Assembly (NCBI GenBank): GCA_033807695.1
Contig: CM066306.1
Location: 1,984,001 to 2,048,000, forward strand
Direction: 5' to 3'
Length of the DNA: 64,000 nucleotides
Source of the DNA: Daedaleopsis sinensis
Lineage: Eukaryota > Basidiomycota > Agaricomycetes > Polyporales > Polyporaceae
Position 1 is the stretch's first letter, and the number at the start of each line of letters is the position of its first letter. Shown here piece by piece: positions 11,220 to 22,440 of the stretch. The position numbers and the translations under genes were made by a program. The notes below the pieces were generated by a model, which ran no database searches, was not told the DNA's origin, and was given only the letters and a program-made list of their open reading frames with translations.

Positions 11220-12337
11220 AAGGGCGCCCGAAATAGCGTTGTACGATATAATAGAGGAGAGACACAAGCTCGAATAGTGTTTGCCCCAGTCCCATGTCAC
11301 CGTGTACTACAATCTGCTAAAGAAGTTCATCTCACATGCTACTTGTTTTATCTGACGCTGCCGCGACCTTATATTCCAGCTTCAGTAGTACATGGGGGTT
11401 ATATGCCTCTACTAAGTACTATACAGGAGAAGAACTTGAATGCACAGTGTGATATCTGTAAGATGTCGTATAAATCGGCGCGTATGTTGACGACGCCAAT
11501 ATACACCCGAGATAGATACGGAAACAAACGCTACCCGCAATCGAAACGACGACAGCGAGGTTGAACGAGGCTTTTTAACGTACGTAGTGACTACAAGTTG
11601 GAACCCAGCGGAGAACGAATTGATGCAGTGCTACGGGCGGCTGGGGCAGCGGTTCGCCCCGAATCTTCTCCTCCTCTTTTCCCAAGTATGGCATGTCTTG
11701 TGTTCAGTTTGGCGGTTCTGTCCGCGTATCGGCAACAGTACTGCTCATTGAGCACGCAACTGCTCGCAGGAATGTCCAAGCTACTAACTGCACCCTCCTT
11801 GCACTTTCCCTTCATGAAACATGTGCGTCTGTCATGGGGACCGGTCATATGGAGCAGCTCGAGGTGAGTTGACACGAAAATATTCCATGGTACAACCCAA
11901 AGTTGATCCGGACTATCAGGTCGGACTAGATGGCTCCTGCAGTTATGGCTCTGCGAGTGGCATATGCTCTGAGTGGTCGGAGCTGCAAGTACACACAAAA
12001 CAGGAAGGCACATGCTTCGCTGAGTGCCCCTACGTGAATTTAAACTTGCGGTACCGACGAAAAACCCCCGAGACTTTAGCCGTCCAGGTCACTCGTCTCT
12101 CATCACCCAGCTTCCTTGGCAGCTTTTTGCCCAATGAGGCAGGACGGTGTTCTATGAAGTACACGCTTTAATTGCGTTCATGCTTCTGGCGCATATGGCT
12201 GCACAGCGTACAACGGCCCGTCACCAGCCCATGGCGAACATCTTGGCTACTGATGATATCATTGGGTATATTCGCCGATGCAAGTCTTCGTTCCTGACGA
12301 GGGCCGCAAAATTGGCTCGTGGGTGTTGTGTGTGTGG
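11220..12337. other. Intergenic region between two secreted-protein genes
   Basis: A minus-strand frame of about 140 codons (11591-12013) has no family signature, and I do not accept it as a gene. A 15-bp sequence at 11529-11543 recurs at 24343-24357. Confidence 0.35.
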
Positions 12338-12346
12338 TATAAAAGG
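12338..12346 (+). promoter_or_regulatory. TATA box of the AA9 LPMO gene
   Basis: TATAAAAGG, 79 bp upstream of the start codon. Nearly identical in sequence and spacing to the DPBB gene TATA box. Confidence 0.7.
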
Positions 12347-12416
12347 TTGACTCCTGCGCACCCACCTCCTCGCAGTTCATTTTCATCCTCCTGCCCAAGC
12401 TCGCTCTCCTGCAAAC

Positions 12417-13598
12417 ATGTTTGCCATCCTCTCTGCATTCATCATTGCCGCCTTCACCGCGACGTCTGTCAACGCCCACGGCTATGTGCAGGACGTCGTG
12501 GTCGGGTCGACGCATTACACCGGCTACTTGCCGTACTCTGACCCTTACTACAGCCCTCCGCCTGAGAGGATCATCAGAGCTATCCCCGGAAACGGTACGC
12601 ATCCTGTCATACTCTGTTTTTGCTCGTCGATGCTGAGTCTTTGTCATTTCTAGGGCCTGTACAGGATTTGACCCTTATTGAGTACGGTAACCTGAACCGC
12701 GTTCAAGGGCTGCAGGTAGTAACAAGTGCTCTCTTGTCAGCCTTCAATGCAACGGGTATACCGATGGAGGCGTAGTTGGTTCTCAGCCTGCCCCCATCTT
12801 CGCTACTGTGCCTGCTGGGTCTCAGGTCGGCTTGAACTGGACGACATGGCCCGACTCGTACGTCGAATGAAGCTCTGCTTTGACTCGAGGTGTTGAAAAT
12901 CTGAGTCATTGACTAGGCACATGGGCCCCATGATCACCTACCTCGCCCGCGCACCGAGCGACATCACCAAGTGGCAGCCCGGCACCTCGTGAGTACCAGC
13001 TCCGCGCACCTGCCATGTGTCTACCGGGTACTGAAAATTGTGCAGCGCGGTCTGGTTCAAGATTGCGGAGTCCGGAAAGACCGCCGACGGCAAGTGGGGG
13101 GCGACGGACCTCCTCACTGCGTCAAACTCCATCTACACGTTCACCATCCCCCCGAAGCTCCAGGCGGGCCAGTACATCGTGCGCCACGAGATGTGAGTTC
13201 GTTGGGCGCGTCTGCTGTGGTTTCCGACGCTGACCTCGCCGGACGGACGCCGATAGCATCGCGCTGCACGCCGCGTTCCAGTACCCCGGGGCGCAGTTCT
13301 ACCCGTCGTGCATCCAGATCGAGGTGACGGGCTCTGGTACCGCGCTCCCGACCTCGGGGCTCGTCTCCTTTCCTGGCGCGTACACTCCGAGCACGTAAGC
13401 ACCTTCGGGCCAGTGGCTATCTTGCGCCGCACACTGACGAATGTTGGATCCGTAGACCCGGCATCGTGTACGATGCTTACCAGAACACGAGCGCATACCC
13501 CATCCCGGGGCCCGCAGTGTGCGTGATGATTTATTCGTGCAGCGGCTGTCGTGCTTTGCTGACTATTGTGTGTGAACAGCTGGACTGGCGGAAACTAA
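12417..13598 (+). CDS. AA9 lytic polysaccharide monooxygenase (former GH61)
   Basis: Copper enzyme that cuts cellulose or hemicellulose oxidatively outside the cell. Eight exons: 12417-12594, 12654-12681, 12741-12857, 12917-12988, 13046-13192, 13257-13394, 13456-13518, 13580-13598. They give 253 residues and every junction holds the frame. The signal peptide ends at residue 20 (SVNA), so the mature chain begins HGYV and exposes the N-terminal copper-ligand histidine. The second ligand lies in TTWPDSHMGP, the family's usual site. VRHEIIALHAA and the Tyr in PGAQFYPSC fit the axial region. The protein ends VWTGGN and has no cellulose-binding module. It points to a plant-biomass degrader. All ligands are present, so it should be active. 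Confidence 0.93.
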
Positions 13599-14114
13599 GT
13601 TCCATAGGGAGCGTATCCAGTGCGCTCCGATGCACCAACGACAAGGCCCGATAGATCCGGCGACTGCTAGCGACTTCGTATTCAGTTTAAGGCGTTACAA
13701 TGAAGGCGAATTATGAAAAGAGTTTAAGTGCCTATACTATGTCAAGTTGTTGTGGTCAATCTCGATATAAGCACCCACCTCTGTGTGCACGATAGTCGCT
13801 CGTTGGCGCCTTTGACGTCGGATACTATCCAAAGGCGCACTCGAGATTGTAAGAGCCGATGCGAACATGGTCATCTGATGACGTGCTACCTTTCGGCATG
13901 TAGAGCAAGGCGACACGCGGACCGCGCCATGTAGAGGTCAACTTTGTAATGGCATCGGTGTCTTGGCATACGCTTCAGGCGTTCGCGTTAAGGACGAAAG
14001 AGGACGAAAGGTAGCAGGCGCTGCAGGAGCACAGAAATCGATAATGCATCCGGACGTCTCGGGGAGAACAGAGCTGCGCCCCAAGCCAGCGAGAAGCCGG
14101 CCGGTGCTCAGATC
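13599..14114. other. Intergenic region
   Basis: Contains the LPMO 3' region and the 3' side of the TatD gene. I see no further gene. Confidence 0.4.
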
Positions 14115-15621
14115 TCAGACGCCATACATCTTCCTAGCATTCTCCCTGCTCTCGCGCAGGACCCGCTCCGTGTCCCATCGTGCGTCCCCGCGCGGCTCGT
14201 TCGCGACGTTCGCCGTGAACTCCGCGGTCCAGGGGATCATCGCGGAGTGCGAGAGCGGCAGGCGGCCCTTGCAGTCCTTGAGGGAGCCGTAGAGGTTCGA
14301 GGGCGTCATGAAGGGCGCGTCAGTCTCGAGGATGATGCGTAGAGGCGTGTCGGGCGACGCCGCGGCCATGCGGCGGATGACCTCGGCGGTGTTGAGGTTG
14401 CTCGAATAAGTGATCACTCCTGGGTCGTCAATGCACGATAGACGGGGTTAGGTGTGAGATCGCGGAACTGGGTGCCATGGATACTCTGCGCACCTGTGAT
14501 GCCGATGTAGAGGTTGGGGAAGTGCTCGAGCATGCGGGCGGCCCATTCCGGGGAGTCGGTGTAGCAGTGGATGTGTATCTAGGGCCGGAAAGGATGTGTT
14601 CAGCGTTATTCAGCTCAGCATGGAATCGGAGCATACTCTGTGATCTTTAGGGACGTGTTCCTTGAGGATCCGTTCTGAATCCTCCTCCGCTTCGCGCGTG
14701 TGGATGGTGAGCGGCTTGCCCAGCCGGACGGCGTGCTTCAGTTGTCGGATGAAGACTTCTTGTTGGATATCCCGCGGTGAGTTGTCGTAGTGGTAGTCTA
14801 AGCCCATCTCGCCCCATCCGACGCAGCGCGGGTGGGACATCGCGTCTATTCTGTCAAGACAGACAAAGTTCGGTCGATTGGGTTTCGGAGATGAGAACAC
14901 TGAATGAACATACATCTTACGTTCTATTTCATTCGTGTAGTCCTTCGCTTCGTGTCTGCACGGAGAAAGATATAGTTATGAAACGGCGAAAGGAGAAAAT
15001 GTGCTTACGGGTGAATGCCTGCATTGGCATTAACGTTCAAGTCAGTAACCTCCAACCGATGAAACTTGCCTGCACGCACGCACCCATCACGAACCAGTAG
15101 TCCATCCCGCCCCATTTGTTCTTCCTATCATCCTCATTCAGAGCAGAGTCTGCGATCTCCTTCCACGTGCTGTGCTCCGAGGCCTCGCAGTACACATCCA
15201 CGATCGCCTCGACGCCGTGGTCCTTGTACACCTCGCGCACGAAGTCATACACCGTCGCGAACCGCCCGGGCTTGTACTTGCTGCGGTAGAACGAGAACGT
15301 CGACAGCAGATGCGTGTGGGTGTCCACGATCGGCGTGCGGGGCGCGCCTGCATCTGCTAGTGCACTCGAAGTCGGACGCGCGGGATGCTGGGGCAGGATG
15401 AGGTGCTCCTCGGCGGGCACGGAGGACTTTTTGTTCTTGCCCATCTTAGGTTGCTGCGCCTTGGGTAGATAGTTTGTGCTAGAGTACAGCCGGGAGGAGG
15501 CAGTAGCTGAGAGAGGCGGGAGCAGGAGAGGGCGGATGCTGCAGCTCAGGCTGGGACTCAGGCTGGCGACCCCGGTCCGGTACCGAGAGATCGCACTGAG
15601 CACGGGAGGCCTAAAAGCCAT
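14115..15621 (-). CDS. TatD-family metal-dependent nuclease
   Basis: Amidohydrolase-fold nuclease related to TatD DNases, which degrade DNA with divalent metals. Several exons. Motifs in order: IVDTHTHLLS (metal ligands) at about residue 100, IHPHEAKDYT formed by joining exons across 15008-14952, then GEMGLDYHYDNSP, KPLTIHTREAEED, IHCYTDSPEW and LRIILETDAPFM near the C-terminus, which ends RKMYGV. These cover the family's expected metal-binding set. The first 50 residues are rich in Arg, Ser and Leu and poor in acid (MAFRPPVLSAISRYR, SRLYSS), which looks like a mitochondrial presequence. A second in-frame Met (MGKNKKSS) at about residue 60 could give a cytosolic form. It is large for the family because of this leader. 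Confidence 0.85.
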
Positions 15622-16058
15622 TACTCTTGCTTGTTCGTCTAGCGGTCAATGTGCTGAGTTACTGATTTATACGCTAAGGATTCTAGCATGATTAGATGAG
15701 CATAGCTGGAGACAGGTCCACGGCAGTAGGAGGCTGAGGAGGATGATGAAGCAGAGCGGAAGTGGACGGTAGTATGTGGTTAGACGCCTACGAGAGTTCG
15801 CGTGAACTTGAACGCCCGGTCAGCTCGGAACTACATACATGTAAAACCAATGTACAACTGCAGCGAAAGGTAGTAAGGTATATTTCAAACTGGTATATGT
15901 CAAGACCATACATAAAGGTATTAATTTACATAGAAGGTCGGGATCGGCGTACGTACAGTGCTTTAAGATGGAGTAAATTACAACCACAAGTCGCGGCTAC
16001 ATGTAGGCATCTGGGAAGAACACAAAACGTTGGGAACTTCTCGGTTTCGAGTGACTCT
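15622..16058. other. Intergenic region
   Basis: A plus-strand frame of over 300 codons starts here and crosses the next gene in antisense. It lacks any family signature and is best read as a shadow of the membrane protein gene. Confidence 0.4.
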
Positions 16059-17033
16059 TCATTGATGTGCGGACGAGGCAGGCCAGAAGACCGCTGCTAC
16101 GCTGGTGACAAGGCACACCGCTATGCATATCGAGGCGAACACGCCGCCGCTCAACGACAGCTTCGACCACGAGAAGCCGAGGACGCCCGCAAGAGCGAGG
16201 ACGAAGCCGACGGCGGAGAGCCACATACACAGCGAGTGACAGTGGTCGAGGAGGTGTGTCGGCGGCAGGCCACGCCGGAAGGGTCCGACCTGCTCCAGAT
16301 GCGGGTTCGACGACCAGATGGGCTGGCTGGCGCTGCTGGCCGTGGACCTGGTACCGGTCGAGCGGGACGCGTCGTTGTCGGCGGAGCCGTGCGAGTTGCT
16401 CCCAGCGCTGTTGGCGTTGGTCGCGCTGTCGGCGAGGCCAGACTCGACTTTGCGCTCCTCGCGCTTCGCGGCGGTGAGCTTGTAGCGGATGAGGAAGAAG
16501 GCGGCGAGGAAGGAGAGGATGGCGGCGAAGACGTGGACGACGAGCGCGCCTATGAGGGCTGCATTGGCGATTTGGCTGGCCAAGGGTTCGCTCTGGCGGT
16601 CGTCTCCACCTGGCGCAGTGCTTCCAAGAAGTTGAGACTCCATCGCTGCGAAGAAAGTGGTCTGTGTGTGGCAGTGGTCAGCGCTACAGAACGAGCGAGT
16701 TGAAAAACGCTGGGCGACGGACAATGACGCTGATCAGCTGGAGGCGATCCATCCACGAAGCGACCAGGTCGTTCAGGGCTTTCTTGCGAGCCTTCTTGTC
16801 TGTCTCATCCTGATCCTCTTGGGTCCCTACGCCCGATGTTAGGAGCGTCTACGGACTTCGCAGGTTGGGGACGTACATTTTCGGGTCACGTCCATTCCCC
16901 TGATCTGGTCGGGGACGAGCGGAACATAGATGGGCGTATCACGTTCACGCTGTTGTGGAACAGCAAGCAGACCTCTGCCACCGAATAGACGGGTCGGGGA
17001 TCGCGAAGTTAAGGGGGCCGGTTCCTCGGTCAT
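16059..17033 (-). CDS. Predicted four-span membrane protein
   Basis: Three exons (17033-16877, 16826-16723, 16661-16059) encode 287 residues. The N-terminal 55 residues are hydrophilic (MTEEPAPLTSRS start). A conserved-looking block WTQEDQDE, KKALNDLVASWMDRLQLI then leads into the first membrane segment (LISVITTFFAAM). Further hydrophobic spans are ANAALIGALVVHVFAAI, WLSAVGFVLALAGVLGF and FASICIAVCLVTSVAAVFW. A Ser/Asn/Thr-rich hydrophilic loop separates spans two and three. I believe similar proteins of unknown function are widespread in Agaricomycetes, but I cannot name the family. Joining exon 2 to exon 3 across 16662-16722 is what makes the first span; starting at the internal Met would lose it. 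Confidence 0.75.
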
Positions 17034-17664
17034 GGGTAGACCATCTGGCAGAATGACGCGGGCTACAGAGATGACTATGGTCAGGAAACTTGGTGCATCA
17101 AGCAGTACGCGTATCTGGCCATGGAACGTACGCATGTCGGACATGGTGGAGGCAAGAAAGAACGGTAAGCAGTGAGTTCGCAAGTTGAATCTACCGTTCT
17201 TATATGATCTTAGGTCGTCTTCAGCCTTTGTGGCTGAGCAAGGTCATGCCGGGATGGAGTCGGAGGAAAGGTCATGTTAGGCGTTCTAGGAGGAGAGTTG
17301 GACTTATCTGGTAGGGACAATTCATCAGAGCTGGACAACACACTGCCATCTACGACCACCCTCATCAACGCTGTGGAGCTCTCGGGCGACTACTGCTCAG
17401 CCGGAGGACTGCATTGTGGAGGAAGAGTCTCTCTATCACAACCGTCGTGCTCAAGCGGGCCTATCGTCGTACATGCATGTGTGCAGTGGCTATATATTCC
17501 GCTCGGTCCGAGGGTCATCGCGGGTCGAAAAGCCCTCCTCCGATGGGAATGGGTCAGGGCGGAGTGTGTGCGACCGTGGTGCAGGCCTGTATCCTGAAGA
17601 CTGCATTGGCTTGCACGTCTCTAAGGGTTCTACAACAGACTCCTCCACTCCCTCGATTCCCGCC
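17034..17664. other. Intergenic region
   Basis: No supported gene. An AT-rich TATATATT at about 17491 could be a promoter element but no gene follows it on the plus strand. Confidence 0.35.
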
Positions 17665-20656
17665 CTATGAATGCTTAGTCCTTTTCTTTCGTCGCCCTCC
17701 ACCATCCGATCCCTGCCCACCCCCATCGCCAGTAGCCTGCAATCGCTCCAGCAGCGACCCAGGCCCTTTGCTTGCAGCAATGTCTCCACCTCCAGCCGGG
17801 TCTCGGCCGGTCGCTCTCGCTGCTCCTCGGATGCTATACCCTCCGACAGGGTCTTTGTCTGGGTCCGTAGACGACGGCGGGTGACCTCGTTTGAGCTGGG
17901 TGGAGAGCAGCGATGGGGTATTTGGGGATGGGGTGGACTGGGATGTCGACATCGAGGGGCGTTTGGCAGGAATGGTGCTCGACTGCGGGAGCTCCCCTCC
18001 GCGATCTGCTTCACGGTCGCGTTTGTTCCTGCGGCCCTGACCCTGCGCTTGGCCGCCGCGATCGCGTTGAGCCTCCTCTTGCTCTCTCCTCGACAGTGCA
18101 ATCGCGTTGCCGTTCGTCGTGCTCCCTGCCAATCGGCTCAGAAGAGACGGCGCGGAATTCGTCTCTGGCAACTTCGACGACCCCGTCGACTCGGCAGCCT
18201 TCCCACTACTCGCCTCCGGCTGTGAAGCACTTCCCGGGCCCTGATTGTTTCGCCCACGCTCCTCCACCCTGGTACGCTTCGCCAAACGGGAAGACTCGGG
18301 TTCCGCCTGTGCCGGTCTAGATGTCCCATTCGACAAGTCTCCAGTTGGTGTGCCCGATGTCGTAGGCGAGAGCGAAGCCCTGCCCTTGAGATGCGGTGGC
18401 CTGCCCCGTTGCCGGTCTGCCCGTGGGGCGCTGGGCGCACCACTGGCCCCAGATGCCACGGTAGCAGGCGAAGGTCGAGCCGGTAGAGATGCGGGAAGAC
18501 TTAGCCGCGCAGGTCTCGAGGGCTGACCTGTCACCGCTGGGGACCTGAAATTATTGTGTCCTGCTGAAGACCCCGACGAGGATCCCGGGTCGTTGGCAAC
18601 GTCAAGCTTGCGCTTGTGGATGTTCATGACTCTGCGCTGGTCACCTTTCGCATTCGCGCCTGCGAACCCGGGGTTTGCGTAGGCATTTCCATTCGAAGCA
18701 GAGCCCGTAGCCTTCACGTTACCTTTCTGTTCATCGCGCGAGTCCGCAGTCGCCTTGGTGGGCGTCGTCGTCCGCACTGTCTGCGTGGTGGGTGGAGCCG
18801 GCGGCTTGATCGGCTCGAGAAGTGACTGTTCAAATCAAAGAAAGGAAGAGGGGATCGTTGGACACATGCGGCGAGAACGAGAAGCGGCCCACTGCGAACC
18901 CTGATCACGCTGTGCACTTGTTCTTGCGCAGCTCTCATTTCGGCGGATGCCTCTTGCGTAGCGGTCATGGTGTCCAAGCGACGAAGTGCGGAGATAACGT
19001 GTTGCGGCATTTGCCAGCGGTTGTCCCGTTTACGCTACAACGCGAACGTTTCTTTTAGCTTGCAGACGGCAAACATAGAGCCAGTGAACTTACGCGAACA
19101 ATTCCTTGCACTAACGTCAGGCATGCCGTCCACGGCCTGTGTGCTTCCGACGGCATGTCGGCGAACACCTAAGTCATTGTCAACGTCTGAGAGGTCTTAT
19201 GGAATGTTAGATGAAGTACCTGTATTAGCACAGAGCAAACATCCGGAAATTGTCTCCGAAGCGCGATCTCCTCGTTGGAATTTGAGGCGCTCCCCGGGAT
19301 TTTACCCAAGTCCGCAGCGGGAGCAGTGGGGGGTTGCTTAGGGCCCATTTCTTCGGCGGCAGAGAACACCAGACCCAGAGCGACAAGAACATATGCCTGA
19401 TCCTCCTCGGATAACCGACCGAGAATTGACTTAGGAGCGAGAGAGACATAGAAAAAGCGGAGCAAATCGGCGGGTGGGGCAAGGCGTTTGTCGACAACGA
19501 TGTAAGACGCCAGATCCAGATAGCCTCGCGAACTGCTGAGGGACACTGAATCCATACCCGCTGAGAGATCGGCCTTCAGCGCTGCGCGAATTTGAGCGAG
19601 GATAATGTCCAGCAATTCTTTGCCCCGTGCTGAGAACGACTTGAAGGAAGGAAGTGCGGCCAGGATATCCTTCACTATCACTCCGATATCGGCTGGTGGG
19701 AGCTTGGTAATGGCCTGCCATCGAGGTGAGTAACTTTCATTTCCGCGCGTTCTCCCGTGTCCGAACCGTCACATCGAAATAGAACATACCTTGAATAGGC
19801 CGGACACTAAAAGCTGTTCCGTAGGAGTACCAAAGGCGTTGGCATGTCGTTCGACTAGAGGACGCTTGGCTTCTCCGGCAAGAAAGGCGAGTACCAAGGA
19901 TCGCAAGCGGTCACGGATGGCTTGTTCCTCCTCGTCCAAAGGTTCATCCGAGGGAATGACTTGATCACAAAGGACACCAATAGTGACAATAGGATCCATG
20001 TCAAGATGTTGCGTCAGAGCACGCTTCACAACAGTGACTTCTTCTGGTTCGTCTGTAGGAGGACGTCAAGATGCGGGTATAGGAGAAGGAGTAGGACGCT
20101 GGAACAGGGGACTTTGGAACAGCCAGGACCGAGGGGTGCCTCATATCGCAAGGCGTATGTCATGAGAACTCACCACTCTGAAGGAGCTGTACCAACACAT
20201 CTGCGTTCCTCTTCACCCACTTGGTTTGTTCTCTCGAGAAGTCGACGATGGCAGCATAACCTTTGATACGAACCTGCAAGGGGAGATAACTTAGAGTGTT
20301 TTGCACTGTTATTGGAGTGCATGGACGTACGTTTGAAGCTGGGTCCTCGCAGAGATCGTATACAGCGTTGATTGCGTCGTCCTCCAAGTCAGGAAAATCT
20401 CTGATGAAGTATTTGAGATTGGTAGCTGCGATGACCTTGAGAGAGGAGTGAGGAGAGTGGGCAAGATCTATGAGTCGTCTGAAGGTTTCTTTCCGCTGCC
20501 CGCGGGTGAATAGTCCCAGTTAGCGTCGGATGTGGCGAGAGAACATTGGGAGGTGTTGGTACTTACAAGAGCGGAAGTCTTAATGGGAGTGCGTTCAGCA
20601 CGCCGCAGAAGATCTCTGATGTCCTTCTCCTGCTCAGGAAGACTTTTCGCGTCCAT
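17665..20656 (-). CDS. API5-like ARM/HEAT-repeat protein with long basic tail
   Basis: Homologue of apoptosis inhibitor 5, a nuclear helical-repeat protein linked in animals to survival and mRNA export factors. Key segments in order are LPEQEKDIRDLLRRAER, RRLIDLAHSPHSSLKVIA, INAVYDLCEDPAS, IKGYAAIVDFS, WVKRNADVLVQLLQS and VTVVKRALTQHL, all typical of API5 repeats. The repeats continue to about 19080. The frame then runs through three phase-0 junctions: CSVLIQ to VFADMPSE, GIVR to RKRDNRWQ, and SVIR to SLLEPIKPP. These tie in a roughly 370-residue tail rich in Ser, Gly, Arg and Pro that ends KKRTKHS. The tail replaces the short NLS/RG tail of animal API5 and contains LLSRLAG and LLERLQ motifs. 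It might be read as a separate gene, but the smooth junctions argue for one protein. Confidence 0.8.
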
Positions 20657-21062
20657 AGTGGACGGAAGGTGGGAGGATGAGGAAAAGGAGGATGAAGGCG
20701 GGAAGGTCGCGCTCGGAGGCAGCGCAGCTGCAGACCAACACTTGGGCGCCCACAACAATAGCCACTCTCTCGGCGCCTCTTGTCCATTTCCATCTCTTGG
20801 GGAGTCCTAGGTTGGTACTAGTCATTCGAAACATTCTTCAACTTAGTTAGGGTCTTGCGCTGAAGAGCGCATTTCAACAATCTGACTGCGGGTTTCAACT
20901 CCAGAATTGAACGGAAAGCTCTCCTTCCATACCCCGTATGGCGCGCGCAGTGGGCGGTCCGAATCTGATCATGTTCGCCCCGCTTGGTTTACATTTCAAG
21001 GCAACACAACTTGTTGTGATACAGAGAACAAACATGTCAATCACCCCTGACCTCTTCCAGGT
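20657..21062. promoter_or_regulatory. API5 upstream region
   Basis: Spacer between the API5 start and the 3' end of the orphan gene at 21063. Nothing else stands out. Confidence 0.35.
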
Positions 21063-21794
21063 TCAATGCCCAGAACGACCAACGGTCGAGGTTCGCCAAT
21101 CATGCGTCTTCTTCATCCTCTTCGTCCACCTCCTCTCTGGCTCTATCACCATGGCCCTCTTCGCACCCACCCTCTCCTCGTCCTCTGACTCATAGTCAAG
21201 CCGATGGGTGACTTTCGTCACTGCAGCCCGTCTTCCGCATCCCCTCCCCTGTTTGTCCCAATCCACCAACCACCGGTTGACGTCATGAAGCATCCGGGAT
21301 AGCTGCAAGTCGCGCTGTTGTTGCTGGTGCTGAGGGAAAGTGGAGACGTCCCTGCCCGTCGTCACGTTCTCGAGCCATACGAGTGCATCAAACTTGACGC
21401 GCCAATTGTCCACGATGCGGAGCTGCTCGTCGAACAGGACGCATTCGCGCTTGGGAGACGCGATAGGCTCGAAGGAGAGCCCAAGGACTGGACGGGTCAC
21501 CGAGGGGCAGAACGTGTCGGCTGTCATCCGTTCTGCGCTCGGCTGAAGCAGGGTGTAATCGGTGTCTGCCAGTGCATGGAATAGATCTGAGGAGAGTTGT
21601 GTGAAATGTTTCATGATTTGGTGGGTGGATGGGCGATGGGCGAGATCTGGAAAGCCCCGGATGTCGTTGAGATAGGTCATCGCATCTAGGTGCAATGACG
21701 AAAAGGTGGAGTGGCAGTACGTGTACTGCGTGTGCTCCAAGTCCGAGTAGTGCACGAGAGTTGGGGATGCGACACATGCGTGCGGAGAAGTCAT
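21063..21794 (-). CDS. Orphan protein, single exon
   Basis: Uninterrupted frame of 243 codons starting MTSPHACVASPTL. It is mainly hydrophilic with mixed helical potential. The middle holds QHQQQQRDLQLSRML and the C-terminus is basic (ERRWTKRMKKTHDWR), which may suit a nuclear protein. I recognise no domain, signal peptide or membrane span. The length without introns and the balanced composition argue for coding, and the overlapping plus-strand frames are shorter. It may be a lineage-restricted protein. Confidence 0.55.
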   Translation of the reverse strand: MTSPHACVASPTLVHYSDLEHTQYTYCHSTFSSLHLDAMTYLNDIRGFPDLAHRPSTHQIMKHFTQLSSDLFHALADTDYTLLQPSAERMTADTFCPSVTRPVLGLSFEPIASPKRECVLFDEQLRIVDNWRVKFDALVWLENVTTGRDVSTFPQHQQQQRDLQLSRMLHDVNRWLVDWDKQGRGCGRRAAVTKVTHRLDYESEDEERVGAKRAMVIEPERRWTKRMKKTHDWRTSTVGRSGH

Positions 21795-22440
21795 AGTGCG
21801 GTGGAGGAAATTGTGGCGGAGTGCAGTTCACGAAAGGGTTGGATGTGCGAGCAGCGATACAGCCTTCTTCGAGATACGAGGTCTTGACCTATATTCATGA
21901 CAGCACGATGCAAGCTAGAAGGTGCCTCATTGTGCGAGACAACTACAAGATCGTGCCTCGAGGCAATTCTGAAGATGCATCAGCAATCGAGGGTGGGAGT
22001 CAGTGAGAGGCATTTTCCTAGCCCTTTGGGGTGGGTTTTGAATGGACTGGCGGCTGGAGCTGCTAATGCATGGCAACTCTTGGTTGGCGGAGATGGTCAA
22101 GAAAGACTGCTCGCCCTGCAGAGTTGGATGAGTGGACGAAGATGTCACTGGGCACGAGATGAGCGCATGTTTCTCACCAATGTGGGACGTCCTGATCGAA
22201 ACGTGGCAGTTTCTCGCGCCAGAGGGGGCTACGTAGACGAAACATGCGTATATGAGCCAGCTTACCTCTCTCCGTCGAGAGTCGCAAAGCAACAGTACTC
22301 GGCTGTAGTGCAGGAACAAGAATTGCAGCAGAACGAACCTCAGTCACCCTACTACCTCCTCGGCTACAGCGGACCGGCAGGCGCCCAAAGAGTTGCTTGT
22401 GAAATCGATTGGACGGAAGAACGAGTTGTACCTCCATACC
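21795..22440. promoter_or_regulatory. Divergent intergenic region
   Basis: Lies between the divergent starts of the orphan gene and the MAPR gene. It contains only short frames that I do not support. Confidence 0.4.

Noticed and set aside
13308..13526. Plus-strand frames of 60-70 codons over the LPMO exons
   Set aside because: They run in other frames through LPMO exons and introns.
15762..16703. Plus-strand frame of 313 codons
   Set aside because: Antisense to the spliced membrane protein, which has coherent hydrophobic spans and splice sites.
19008..19156. Separate gene starting just after an API5 stop at 19169
   Set aside because: An intron of normal size removes that stop and joins the frames into a continuous API5 tail region.
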